Source: Streptomyces tauricus
Lineage (GTDB): Bacteria > Actinomycetota > Actinomycetes > Streptomycetales > Streptomycetaceae
Reading direction: 5' to 3'
DNA length: 64,000 bases
Assembly (NCBI RefSeq): GCF_014650955.1
Contig: NZ_BMVY01000001.1
Span: 310,001 to 374,000, forward strand
A model generated the notes under the pieces. The model saw only the letters and a list, made by a program, of their open reading frames with translations. It ran no database searches and had not been told where the DNA came from. Shown piece by piece: positions 24,543 to 32,524 of the stretch (position 1 is the stretch's first letter; the number at the start of each line of letters is the position of its first letter). Both the position numbers and the translations under genes were made by a program.

Positions 24543-25856
24543 GTGAGCGCAGAACGCCCCAGGACGCTGAAGACCGTGACCGGAGCAGGCGGCACGTCCG
24601 AGACCTACGACCTGGCGATCGACCCGACCCGATCGACTCTGGACACCGCCGTGCGCGTGGCGAAACTCGCCGAGGCCGCGAGGATCGACGCCCTGTTCAC
24701 CGCCGATCTGCTCAGCTTCGGTGCGCAGGGCCCGATCGGCTCGCAGGAACCGCTGGTCTTCGTCTCGGCGCTGAGCCAGGTGACCTCGCGGATCGGCCTG
24801 ATCGCCACGGTCTCGACGACGTTCCACCATCCATACAACCTGGCCCGGCTGTTCGGCACCCTCGATCACGTCAGCAACGGGCGGGCCGCCTGGAACCTGG
24901 TGACCTCCTCCATCGGTGAGGAGAACTTCGGCCCCGGCGACCTGCCCGGCCCCGAGGAGCGTTACGCGCGCGCCGCGGAGACCCTGGAGGTGGTCAACGC
25001 CCTGTGGGACAGCTGGGAACCCGGCGCGCTGACCGTCGGCGCGGACGGGAAGGCGGTGCTGCACCACGACCGGGTGCATCCGATCGACCACTCGGGCCCG
25101 TTCTTCACCGTGGCCGGACCGTTGAACATCCCGCCACTGCCGCAGCGGCGCCCGGTACAGATGCAGGCCGGTCAGTCGGAGGCGGGGCAGGCGCTGGGCG
25201 CCCGGTACGCGGAGATCGTCTTCACCTCGCTGCCGACCCTGGACATCGCGGTGGACTTCACCCGGAAGATCCGGAGCCGGGCCGAGCGGTTCGGACGGGC
25301 CGCCGGACTGCCGCTGATCTTCAGTTCGCTGCATGCCACGTACGGCTCCACCGAGGAGGAGGCGCGGCGGCTGGTACGCGAGAAGCGGGAGTCGATCGAC
25401 TTCGAACGCGGCCGTACCCAGGTGGCCGACATGCTCGGCGGCGGCGTCGACCTGTCGGAGGTCCCGCTCGACTCGAAGCTGCCGGAGAGCCTGCTGCCCG
25501 ACATCACCTCGGTGAACCGGCGTCGGGGCCGCGTCGACATCTTCACCGGGTACGCGCGACAGGGCTACACCTTGCGGGAGCTGATCGTCGCCGCCCAGGA
25601 CACCGGGCACTGGGCCGCCGCCGGAACGCCCGAGCAACTCGCCGACGCCGTCGAGGAACGGTTCCGGGCGGGTATTCTCGACGTGATCACGCTGAGCGGC
25701 CTCGCGGACCCGCAGCAGCACGACTTCGCCGTCAACGGCCTGCTGCACGAACTGCGCAAACGGAAGATCGTCGCTCCCGACTACACCGGGACCACGCTGC
25801 GCGAGAACCTCGGACTGGAACTGCCGGCCCGGGTGCCCGCACCCGCCCGGGTCTGA
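24543..25856 (+). CDS. Luciferase-like (LLM) FMN-dependent monooxygenase
   Basis: Bacterial luciferase-like monooxygenase of the NtaA/SnaA/DszA type, 437 residues. Core motifs are visible: AEAARIDALFTADLLSFG, RIGLIATVSTTFHHPYNLAR, LDHVSNGRAAWNLVTSS, GPLNIPPLPQRRPVQMQAGQSE and ARYAEIVFT. It would use reduced flavin and oxygen to cleave a C-S or C-N bond, or oxidise an unknown substrate. The upstream cysteine-type leader peptide points to sulfur scavenging. The family's usual N-terminus (beta-strand followed by an AWRHP-like motif) is missing or diverged; the GTG at 24543 is the best start I see, and an earlier start lies in low-complexity sequence. No flavin reductase gene is adjacent. Confidence 0.85.
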   Translation: MSAERPRTLKTVTGAGGTSETYDLAIDPTRSTLDTAVRVAKLAEAARIDALFTADLLSFGAQGPIGSQEPLVFVSALSQVTSRIGLIATVSTTFHHPYNLARLFGTLDHVSNGRAAWNLVTSSIGEENFGPGDLPGPEERYARAAETLEVVNALWDSWEPGALTVGADGKAVLHHDRVHPIDHSGPFFTVAGPLNIPPLPQRRPVQMQAGQSEAGQALGARYAEIVFTSLPTLDIAVDFTRKIRSRAERFGRAAGLPLIFSSLHATYGSTEEEARRLVREKRESIDFERGRTQVADMLGGGVDLSEVPLDSKLPESLLPDITSVNRRRGRVDIFTGYARQGYTLRELIVAAQDTGHWAAAGTPEQLADAVEERFRAGILDVITLSGLADPQQHDFAVNGLLHELRKRKIVAPDYTGTTLRENLGLELPARVPAPARV

Positions 25857-25963
25857 ACCGACCGGGTGACCGAGCAGTAAGCGGTCGTGCCCGCCCGCCT
25901 CTCCGGGGGCGGGCAACCGGGCGGCCGGTCCGGCTGCCGCCGCCACCGCCGATTCCCGCCTCC

Positions 25964-26058
25964 GGTCGCGCTCACCGCCCCCGGTAGCGCTCACCGCGCG
26001 GGGTCGTGCTCACCGTGCGGGGTCGTGCTCACCGTGCGGGGTCGCGCTCAGCGCGCCC
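25964..26058. repeat. Five tandem copies of a 19-bp repeat
   Basis: The unit GGTCGYGCTCACCGYGCGG repeats with an exact 19-base period at 25964, 25983, 26002, 26021 and 26040, with a partial sixth copy. Copies 3 and 4 are identical. The array overlaps the last codons of the SRPBCC gene and forms the spacer to the convergent LLM gene. Confidence 0.85.
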
Positions 26059-26542
26059 GGTCGCTTCGTGCTCCCATAAGGGCGGCCAGGTGGCGCAGTG
26101 AGTTGCCGAGGTGCTCGGGGCCGAACGGCGGGAACCGGATGCCCCGCTGCCGGATGTGCGGGGGTACCGCCGACCAGTCGTACGAGAGCGTGACCTCGGT
26201 CTGGGGCGGGCTGAGCGCGACAAGGTCGTAGCGCCAGAGCCAGCCGCCGAACTCCATCTCCCCGTCGCCCTTCTGCTGTCCCGTCAGCCATCCGATGCGG
26301 CGCGGTGGGTCCAGCACCTGGACCTTGTTGACGACCTGGTAGTCACCGTCCGGATGGCCGGCGTGATACATGTCCATCCGGAAGATCTGCCCCAGTTCGG
26401 TGAGCGGCGCCCGGTCAGCGGACTCCTGGACCCAGCCGGTGCCGTCGATCGCGGAGTGCGTCGTCGGGTCCGACAGCACCGCGAACACCCTCGCGGCGGG
26501 CTCGGCGATGGTCAGGGTGGCGCTCACGTTCTCTCGGTCCAT
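26048..26542 (-). CDS. SRPBCC family protein (polyketide cyclase/dehydrase-like)
   Basis: START/Bet v1-like (SRPBCC) protein of 164 residues, expected to bind a hydrophobic ligand in a helix-grip fold. The opening VSATLTIAEPAARVFAVLSDPTTHSAIDGTGWV is typical of SRPBCC proteins. It is followed by the QVVNKVQVLDPPRRIGW strand pair and a C-terminal helix. ATG 26542 is used because GAGGAGCG precedes it; an upstream ATG at 26632 would add 30 atypical residues. The last codons lie inside a 19-bp tandem repeat, so the C-terminus may vary among strains. The gene is isolated and convergent with the LLM gene. No specific ligand can be named. Confidence 0.85.
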   Translation of the reverse strand: MDRENVSATLTIAEPAARVFAVLSDPTTHSAIDGTGWVQESADRAPLTELGQIFRMDMYHAGHPDGDYQVVNKVQVLDPPRRIGWLTGQQKGDGEMEFGGWLWRYDLVALSPPQTEVTLSYDWSAVPPHIRQRGIRFPPFGPEHLGNSLRHLAALMGARSDRAR

Positions 26543-26712
26543 GGCGTGCACGCTCCTCGTCGTCTCGTCTCGTCCCGGGCCTTCCGCGAGAGAGGCACGA
26601 GGATGTTCGCGGAAAGAGGGGGTTTCCGACATGTGGACGACGTGACGGGGCGGAACTCATCGGCCGTCCGAGAGGGCCGGCCCCCGCCCGGCTCGGGCGA
26701 GGGGTCCACCTG

Positions 26713-27345
26713 CTACTGGTCAGGTGCCACACCGGGTTCGCGGACCCCGCCGGGTTCGACCGCCTCGCCTGGTTCAACGGTCTCACCGGGTTCGACGACC
26801 TCGCGGGTGTCCGGCTCGTCGGTGACGTCGGTGACGTCGGTGACTTCGGCGGCTTCGGGCGCGGAGACCACAGCCGCCCCCACCGCCCCCGGAGCATCCG
26901 TCAGCCCCGTCAGGCCTGTTGGCTCCGTCAGCTCCGTCACCGTGGGCGGACTGCCTTTCAATAACGGCACCGGATTCACCGTGGCCGCCGAGCTGTTGCG
27001 TCCCTTGCGTACCTCGAAGTGCAGGTGAGGACCCGTGGACCGCCCCGTGCTGCCGGACAACCCGATCCGCTGGCCGACCGCGACACGGGCACCCTCGCCG
27101 GCCTGCCGTTTGTCCAGGTGGGCATAGAGGGTGAACACCCCGCCGGAGTGGGCGATGATGATGTACCGCCCGTACGACACCGTCAGGTCCACCGACCTCA
27201 CGACCACCCCGGCGGCGGAGGCGAGAACGGGCGTGCGCTTCGGGGTGCGGTAGTCGACCCCGGTGTGCTGGGTGCGATAGTCCCGCCCGGTGAAACCGCG
27301 GCTGATTCCATGGCTGCCCCGGAAGGGCTTGTAGAGCGTGGGCAT
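26713..27345 (-). CDS. M23-family metallopeptidase without signal peptide
   Basis: Peptidase M23 (LytM-type) of 210 residues. The zinc motif HTGVD (near residue 28-32) and the HLHFE motif (near 112) with the intervening GRYIIIAHSGGVFTLYAHL are intact, so a Gly-Gly or D,L-endopeptidase activity on peptidoglycan is expected. Unlike most Streptomyces M23 proteins, the catalytic domain begins at the start codon with no signal peptide. The last 80 residues are Val/Glu/Thr/Pro-rich with repeated TDVTDVTDE and VEPGE units. It could be cytoplasmic, a phage-like lysin, or exported by another route. A longer start was not found. Its neighbours give no functional clue. Confidence 0.88.
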   Translation of the reverse strand: MPTLYKPFRGSHGISRGFTGRDYRTQHTGVDYRTPKRTPVLASAAGVVVRSVDLTVSYGRYIIIAHSGGVFTLYAHLDKRQAGEGARVAVGQRIGLSGSTGRSTGPHLHFEVRKGRNSSAATVNPVPLLKGSPPTVTELTEPTGLTGLTDAPGAVGAAVVSAPEAAEVTDVTDVTDEPDTREVVEPGETVEPGEAVEPGGVREPGVAPDQ

Positions 27346-27504
27346 GGCGACCTCCAGTCGCTGAGGCGGGTGGTTCTTCCGCCCCGCACGGTGCCGCGCC
27401 CGCCGTCCCAGGCAGCTGGGGCAGGTGTTCCTCCAGGTCCGGGGCCGGCCACCTGCCCCGGACTCGTATGCCGAACAGGGAACCCGGCCGAGCCCGTGCC
27501 TGTC

Positions 27505-27855
27505 ATGCCTTTACCGCGCGGCGCGTCCGCCGGCTCCGCGGAACCGAGGGAGTGCGCGGGCATCCCAGTAGGGGACGGCCCGAAGCGATTCGGCCCGACA
27601 GCGTGGGGGAGTGGCCCACGCCTCGTCCTGACCCTGACCCTGATCCTCGCCCTGATACTGATACTGGTCCCGATCTCGCTCCTGTTCCTGCCACGCCGCG
27701 CGGCAGGCTGGCTGCTGGCCCTGCTGTTCGTGGCGACGGTGGCTTTCGCCGAGCAGTGGTTCGCGGCGGCGTTGATCGCCGCGGGCTGGGTGCTGGCCAC
27801 GACCATCGCCACCGGCATCACCCGCACGCTCTGGCGCAGGCAGCAACGCAGGTAG
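27505..27855 (+). CDS. Possible small membrane protein
   Basis: Open frame of 116 codons with two or three hydrophobic helices (LVLTLTLILALILILVPISLLFL; then LLALLFVATVAFA and AALIAAGWVLATTIATGIT) and a basic end (RRQQRR). Part of the first helix comes from a simple CTGATC-type DNA repeat. The third codon of this start is TTA, rare in Streptomyces, so the start may be wrong or the gene bldA-dependent. A later start near 27610 would keep the helices. It resembles no family I recognise and could be a chance frame. Confidence 0.4.
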   Translation: MPLPRGASAGSAEPRECAGIPVGDGPKRFGPTAWGSGPRLVLTLTLILALILILVPISLLFLPRRAAGWLLALLFVATVAFAEQWFAAALIAAGWVLATTIATGITRTLWRRQQRR

Positions 27856-27925
27856 CAGCACAGGTCAGGTTGCGGTGAGAGGGCCTGCGCCGGGCGCAGG
27901 CGCCCCGCACGCGTCCGGGGCAGGG

Positions 27926-28441
27926 TCAGTCGTGATGGCGGCCGTGACGACCGCTGTCGTCGTCGGCGTCACCGTGGTCGTCGTCGGACTTGGTCCGTGA
28001 CCGTGTGATCTCGCCGCTTGCCCGGTCGACGTGTACGTCGTACCGGGTGCCGTTCTTGCGGATCTTCACGCTCCACACCGTGCGGCCGTGTTCCGTTTCG
28101 GCCTCGACCTCGGTGATGGTTCCGCTGCCCACATGGGAGAGCGCGATCTCCCCGGCGCGTCGGCTGCCCACGGAAGAACTCGGGTGGGTGGGCGAGGCCG
28201 TGGCGGATCCGGCCGTGTCGTCGCCGGCCGTCGGAGCCGTGCTCGGCGCCCCGGAGGCGGGTCCGGACGAGTCCGTAGCCGTAGGTGTGGCCGTGGCCGT
28301 GGCCGAGGTCGACGTCGAGGGCGAGGGCGATGACGTGCTGCGGGAGTGTGACGCGTCGTCGCCTCCGCCCGCGAGTGCGGTGCCGGTGATCGCGGCGACG
28401 AGTGCTCCCGAGGTGAGCAGGACGAGTGATGCGCGCTTCAT
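27926..28441 (-). CDS. Secreted PepSY-domain protein
   Basis: Exported protein of 171 residues with a signal peptide (RASLVLLTSGALVAAITGTALA), a Ser/Thr/Pro-rich linker (about 30-90), a single PepSY domain (EIALSHVGSGTITEVEAETEHG, then WSVKIRKNGTRYDVHVDRASGEI) and an acidic His/Asp-rich tail. PepSY domains often inhibit peptidases or sense envelope state. The ATG at 28441 has an AGGAGG site. It is downstream of, and in the same direction as, an OmpR-type two-component system, so it may be a regulon member or modulator. The His/Asp tail (DDDHGDADDDSGRHGRHHD) could bind metal. Confidence 0.85.
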   Translation of the reverse strand: MKRASLVLLTSGALVAAITGTALAGGGDDASHSRSTSSPSPSTSTSATATATPTATDSSGPASGAPSTAPTAGDDTAGSATASPTHPSSSVGSRRAGEIALSHVGSGTITEVEAETEHGRTVWSVKIRKNGTRYDVHVDRASGEITRSRTKSDDDHGDADDDSGRHGRHHD

Positions 28442-28573
28442 GGCGAACCTCCTGTGAATGGCTGGTGGTGAGGAGAGGTTCGCGCGGGCCGCGGTAGGGC
28501 CGCGCTGCGGCAATGCTAAGAGCGGCCTAAGCGGCCGATGAGCCGGCCAAGGGGGCCACCGGGGCCGAGGTGG

Positions 28574-29884
28574 TCATCGAGAAGAGGGAGGGGTGACCGG
28601 GGGCCTGGGGGGTCCCAGTTCCAGGGTCACGTGGGCACCGCCTGCCCGTCCGGTCGTCAGGGTCATGTCGCCACCGCTGGACTGGGCTGCCCGGCGGGCG
28701 ATGTCCAGGCCCAGACCGGTGGATCCGCCGAGGCTGGCGCCCCGTCGGGCCAGGTCGGCCGAGAGCCCGGGGCCGTCGTCGGCCACGGTGAGTACGGCTC
28801 CGCCGCCGGGGCGGGGTGACAGGCTGACGGAGAAGGCGGTTCCGTCGGGGGTGTGGGCGAACACGTTCCCCAGCAGCGCGTCCACGGCGGCGGCGAGTTC
28901 GTCGGCGGGGACCCCGACCGGCAGAGGACCCTCCGTCGTGATGTCCAAGGCGACGGCCCGCCCGGTGTCCTCGGCCAGTACGGTCCAGAACGCCACCCGT
29001 TCGCGGAGCGCCGAGGCCGCCTCGCACTCCGCGTGCGTATGCGGGTCCGCTTCCGGGCGGTGCCGGGCCTCGCTGATGAGGCCGGTGACCGCCCGTTCCA
29101 TGGCGTCCACGCGGGCGGTGATCCGGGCGGCGTCGGTGCCGGTCAGTGATTCGGCCTCCAGCCGCAGGGAGGTGAGGGGCGCGCGGAGCCGGTGGGAGAG
29201 GTCCGCGACCTGTTCGCGTTCCTCGCGCAGCAGTTCCTGGATCCGGTCGGCGAGATGGTTGAGGGCGCCGGCGACCTCGCGCAGTTCCGGCGGGCCGTCG
29301 GGGCGGGCGCGGGCGGTGAGGTCGGCCCGTGCGAGCCGGTGGGACACGGCGGACAGATCCGCGATGGGGCTCACCAGGGCGCGGCTGAGGCGGTCGGCCA
29401 CGAGCAGGCCCAGCAGCAGGAGCGCGACGCCCAGACCGGCGAGTACCAGCCAGGCCTGGGTGACCCCGCGGGTCAGTTCGGCGGCCGGCACGAAGGCGCG
29501 GATGACGGCGGTGCCGTCCGGGCGGCCGAGCACGGCCACGACGATCTCGCGTCCGTCGGCCCGCTCCACGGTCCGGCTGACCCCGGCCAGGGCGGCGAGC
29601 CGCACGGCACCGGTCCGCGCCACCGGGGTGCCCAGGACCGACCCGTCGGCGAGGAAGACGGTGAGCGGGCCCCGGGCCCCGGCGGCGACGTGTTCGACGC
29701 TGGTCCGCAGGGTCGTCGGGTCCGCGGTCCCCACCAGCGAGACGAGGCTCTGCGCGTCCGCACTGGCGGCGACGGTGGCGCGGTCCTGCGCGACCGTACG
29801 CAGCAGCAACGCCAGGGGCACGACGAACGCGAGGAGCGCCAGGCACATGGTCGCCGCGACGAGCAGGGTGAGACGGCGTCTCAT
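28574..29884 (-). CDS. Two-component sensor histidine kinase
   Basis: Membrane histidine kinase of 436 residues. Helix 1 (LTLLVAATMCLALLAFVVPLALLL) and helix 2 near residues 145-165 flank an extracellular sensor of about 110 residues. HAMP, dimerisation domain with phospho-acceptor about His231 (DLSHRLRAPLTSLRL), and HATPase motifs (LLGNVFAHTP, DDGPGLS, GSTGLGLDIARR) follow. The phospho-acceptor box has Arg-Leu instead of the common Glu-Phe after His. It overlaps its response regulator by four bases (ATGA). The signal is unknown; the PepSY protein downstream suggests envelope or peptide stress. Confidence 0.93.
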   Translation of the reverse strand: MRRRLTLLVAATMCLALLAFVVPLALLLRTVAQDRATVAASADAQSLVSLVGTADPTTLRTSVEHVAAGARGPLTVFLADGSVLGTPVARTGAVRLAALAGVSRTVERADGREIVVAVLGRPDGTAVIRAFVPAAELTRGVTQAWLVLAGLGVALLLLGLLVADRLSRALVSPIADLSAVSHRLARADLTARARPDGPPELREVAGALNHLADRIQELLREEREQVADLSHRLRAPLTSLRLEAESLTGTDAARITARVDAMERAVTGLISEARHRPEADPHTHAECEAASALRERVAFWTVLAEDTGRAVALDITTEGPLPVGVPADELAAAVDALLGNVFAHTPDGTAFSVSLSPRPGGGAVLTVADDGPGLSADLARRGASLGGSTGLGLDIARRAAQSSGGDMTLTTGRAGGAHVTLELGPPRPPVTPPSSR

Positions 29885-30573
29885 GCACGGTCCGCGGGCG
29901 CGCTCAGCCTGACACCGACACCTCGTACGGTGTGCAGGTAGCGGGGTTCCTGCGCGCTCTCACCGAGTTTCCGGCGCAGCCAGGACAGGTGTACGTCCAC
30001 GGTTTTGTCGGCGCTTCCGTACGGCACCCGCCACACCTCGGTGAGCAGTTCCCGCTTGCTGACGACCTGTCCCGCGCGGCCCGCGAGATGGTGGAGGAGG
30101 TCGAACTCGCGGGGCGTGAGGTCGAGTACGGTTCCGGCGAGGCTCGCCTCGCGGGTACCGGGGTCGATGCGCAGTTCGCCGACGACGGTGGCGGCAGCGG
30201 GTTCGCGGGAGTTGGTGCCGCGCCGCAGCACCGCCCTGATCCGTGCCTCCAGTTGGGCGGCGGTGAACGGCTTCACCACGTAGTCGTCGGCACCCGCGTC
30301 GAGCCCTCGGACGATCTCCGCCTCGTCGTCGCGCGCCGTCGCGATGATCACCGGGACGGGGCTGACCGCCCGCAGCATGCGCAGCAGTTCGATGCCGTCG
30401 AGATCCGGCAGACCGAGGTCGAGGACCACGAGATCGGGACGCTCGTCCAGCGCGGTCTGCAGCCCGCCCATCGCGGTGTGCGCGGCGGCGACGGCGTGGC
30501 CGCGCTCGCGCAGGGCGCGGATCAGCGGTGTCCGTATCGTCGGGTCGTCTTCGACTATCAGGAGGTGAACCAC
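29881..30573 (-). CDS. OmpR-family response regulator
   Basis: Response regulator of 230 residues. The receiver domain starts at VHLLIVEDD, with the phospho-acceptor in VVLDLGLPDLDG and the lysine in VVKPF; a winged-helix trans-activation domain covers about 135-225. GTG 30573 is chosen because it starts exactly at the receiver fold; an extension to 30621 adds non-conserved residues. It is the partner of the overlapping histidine kinase and diverges from the anchored protein gene at 30676. Confidence 0.93.
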   Translation of the reverse strand: MVHLLIVEDDPTIRTPLIRALRERGHAVAAAHTAMGGLQTALDERPDLVVLDLGLPDLDGIELLRMLRAVSPVPVIIATARDDEAEIVRGLDAGADDYVVKPFTAAQLEARIRAVLRRGTNSREPAAATVVGELRIDPGTREASLAGTVLDLTPREFDLLHHLAGRAGQVVSKRELLTEVWRVPYGSADKTVDVHLSWLRRKLGESAQEPRYLHTVRGVGVRLSAPADRA

Positions 30574-30675
30574 AGCAGGCACGCTATCCGAGCAGTCGGG
30601 CGGGTCCGCGCTGTTAACCATCTCTTAGGTTTCCCCGGTGCTCTCCTTATCCGCGGCCGGGGCATAGTCGTACGC

Positions 30676-31221
30676 ATGCCCTCCCGCACTCTTCTCGCTC
30701 TGGCCGGCTGGACGGCCGCCGCCGCGGCCGCCACGCTCACCGGCCTGGCCGCCGTCGAGATCATCGGGGACGGGATCACCGGCTCCTCCGACGGCACGAC
30801 GCTCAGCTCGGAACAGGTCGAGCGGCAACTCGACGCGGCGAAGGCCTCGGCGTCGTCCGGCCCGGGCGGCGGATCGACCACCACGACACCGAGCGCGACT
30901 CCCACTACCGAGACAACGACGCCCGGACCCACGTCGACGCCCCCGTCCCCGTCCACATCCACGACCGCGCCCGCCGCCACCGCCACGGAGGTGAGGAAGA
31001 CCTTCTCAGCTCCGGGCGGCACGGCGATCGCAACCTGCGAGGGAACGACCGTACGGCTGCTGTCGTGGGCCCCTGCCCAGGGGTACGGGGTGAAGAGCGC
31101 GGACCCGGGCCCCGACGACGAACACGCCGAGGTGAGGTTCGAGGGCACCGCGGGCAAGGTCGAACTCCGCGTGCGCTGCACGGACGGCCACCCCACCGGA
31201 TCGTGGAAACGAGACGACTGA
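30676..31221 (+). CDS. Membrane-anchored secreted protein of unknown function (annotated in relatives as septum formation initiator)
   Basis: Protein of 181 residues with an N-terminal membrane anchor or uncleaved signal (LLALAGWTAAAAAATLTGLAAVEIIGDGIT), a Ser/Thr/Pro-rich linker (about 55-110) and a small beta-rich C-terminal domain with two cysteines (IATCEGTTVRLLSWAPAQGYGV; VRCTDG). Similar Streptomyces proteins often lie divergently next to OmpR-type two-component genes, as here, and carry the name septum formation initiator without experimental support. It is probably controlled by the neighbouring regulator. Confidence 0.75.
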   Translation: MPSRTLLALAGWTAAAAAATLTGLAAVEIIGDGITGSSDGTTLSSEQVERQLDAAKASASSGPGGGSTTTTPSATPTTETTTPGPTSTPPSPSTSTTAPAATATEVRKTFSAPGGTAIATCEGTTVRLLSWAPAQGYGVKSADPGPDDEHAEVRFEGTAGKVELRVRCTDGHPTGSWKRDD

Positions 31222-31258
31222 CGCGGCGCGGCACGCCGGGGTGGCGACGGACACGCGT

Positions 31259-31708
31259 TCAGCGTGTGTCGCGGGTGCCTCTGGAGACGAGACGGCGGAG
31301 TCGGCCGCGCTGATGCAGCGCGACGGAGCCGACAGCGAGCACGGCGCCAGTGGTGAGGCCCGCACCGATACCGATGTCCCAGCCGGAGGGACGCGCCGCG
31401 GAGACACCACCGCCCACGCCGGCACGCGCGCCGAGTGTGGGCAGGGCGGGGGAGGGGGTGCTTGAGGCCGGGGTGGTGAGGGTTGTGGCGGTACGGCGGG
31501 GCAGGACTTCGCAGGCGGTGCCGTCGTCCGGGCCCTGGTCCTCGTCGAGCCGGTTCGGGTCACTGCGGTCCTGGTCGTACACGGCCTGCGCGTCTTCCTG
31601 GTAGCTGAAGTTGCGGCAGTCGAGGTCCTGGGCGTGGGCGGTTCCGGCGAGTGGCGCGATGGACACGACGGCACCGGCTATGCACGCGAGAAGGGCGCGG
31701 CTCGGCAT
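31259..31708 (-). CDS. Excalibur calcium-binding domain protein
   Basis: Exported protein of 149 residues. A signal peptide (ALLACIAGAVVSIAPLAGTAHA) is followed by an excalibur domain, CRNFSYQEDAQAVYDQD then DPNRLDEDQGPDDGTACEVLP, with the DxDxDGxxCE-like calcium-site pattern. A Pro/Thr linker, a C-terminal hydrophobic helix and a basic tail (about residues 115-149) fit a sortase-like or tail-anchored surface protein, though no LPxTG motif was seen. The start ATG 31708 is preceded by GGAGGAA. Function is unknown; the gene is convergent with the anchored protein at 30676. Confidence 0.87.
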   Translation of the reverse strand: MPSRALLACIAGAVVSIAPLAGTAHAQDLDCRNFSYQEDAQAVYDQDRSDPNRLDEDQGPDDGTACEVLPRRTATTLTTPASSTPSPALPTLGARAGVGGGVSAARPSGWDIGIGAGLTTGAVLAVGSVALHQRGRLRRLVSRGTRDTR

Positions 31709-31958
31709 GAGGTTCCTCCTACTGGCCGGGGTGGCCATCGCGTCGACACTAGGAAGAGACGGGTTCGGCGGCGCGAGATGGTGGGCCGGACGAGTGGCCG
31801 CACGGGTGGCCGGGGCATCGGCTCGACGGCTGTGCCGGATCCACCGCGGGTGGAGGCAGCTCGGCCCGCACTGCACCCGTACTCCCACCCAGACTTCCAC
31901 CCGTACCTCCACCCGTGGGTCCAGGTGTGTGAGACCCGGGGACGACAGTCTTGGGGGC

Positions 31959-32504
31959 ATGACCACCACCGACTGGATCACCGATATCGCCCTCGTACTC
32001 GTCGTCTTCCGGCAGTTGCGGGAAGGACGTCTGGACCTCAGGTCCTATCTGGTCCCGCTGGGGATCGTGGCCTTCGTGGCCTCGCAGTACCTGCACACCG
32101 TCCCCTCCGCGGGCAACGACCTGGTGCTGATCGGAGCGCTGGTCGCCGCCGGCGCGGCGCTCGGCGTCGCGGGTGGCGTCTACACCCGGATCCGCGGCGC
32201 CGACGGACACCTCTTCATCAAGGCAGGCGCCGTATCGGCGGTCCTGTGGGTGCTCGGCATGGGCGCGCGCATGGGGTTCCAGGTGTGGGTCGACCACGGC
32301 GGCGCCGACGACGTGGGCCGGTTCAGTGCCACCCACGACATCACCACCAGTCAGGCCTGGGTCGCCGCCTTCGTGCTGATGGCGCTCACCGAGGTGGTCA
32401 CCCGCCTGGCGACGATCTTCGTCAGGAGCCGTCTGGTGATACGCGAGCCGCAGCTCCCCGCGGGCCCGCGGCCCGCCGCCGCAGCCCTCGACCGTACGGT
32501 CTGA
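31959..32504 (+). CDS. DUF1453-like integral membrane protein
   Basis: Membrane protein of 181 residues with about five hydrophobic segments (ITDIALVLVVF; YLVPLGIVAFVASQYL; DLVLIGALVAAGAALGVAGGVY; AGAVSAVLWVLGMGARMGF; AAFVLMALTEVVTRLATI). It resembles DUF1453/CcdC-like proteins of Streptomyces, function unknown. The start ATG 31959 follows TTGGGGGC. It lies 20 bases before a NarL-type sensor kinase gene on the same strand and is probably cotranscribed, which suggests a role in signal input. Confidence 0.75.
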   Translation: MTTTDWITDIALVLVVFRQLREGRLDLRSYLVPLGIVAFVASQYLHTVPSAGNDLVLIGALVAAGAALGVAGGVYTRIRGADGHLFIKAGAVSAVLWVLGMGARMGFQVWVDHGGADDVGRFSATHDITTSQAWVAAFVLMALTEVVTRLATIFVRSRLVIREPQLPAGPRPAAAALDRTV

Positions 32505-32524
32505 CCGTGGGCTATGGTCGCGGC

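Noticed and set aside
27198..27827. Minus-strand open frame opposite the small membrane ORF
   Set aside because: Arg/Pro/Ser-rich composition, no domain and no ribosome-binding site; looks like high-GC chance coding.
28538..29912. Long plus-strand frames opposite the histidine kinase
   Set aside because: They are antisense shadows of a clear kinase gene with intact motifs.
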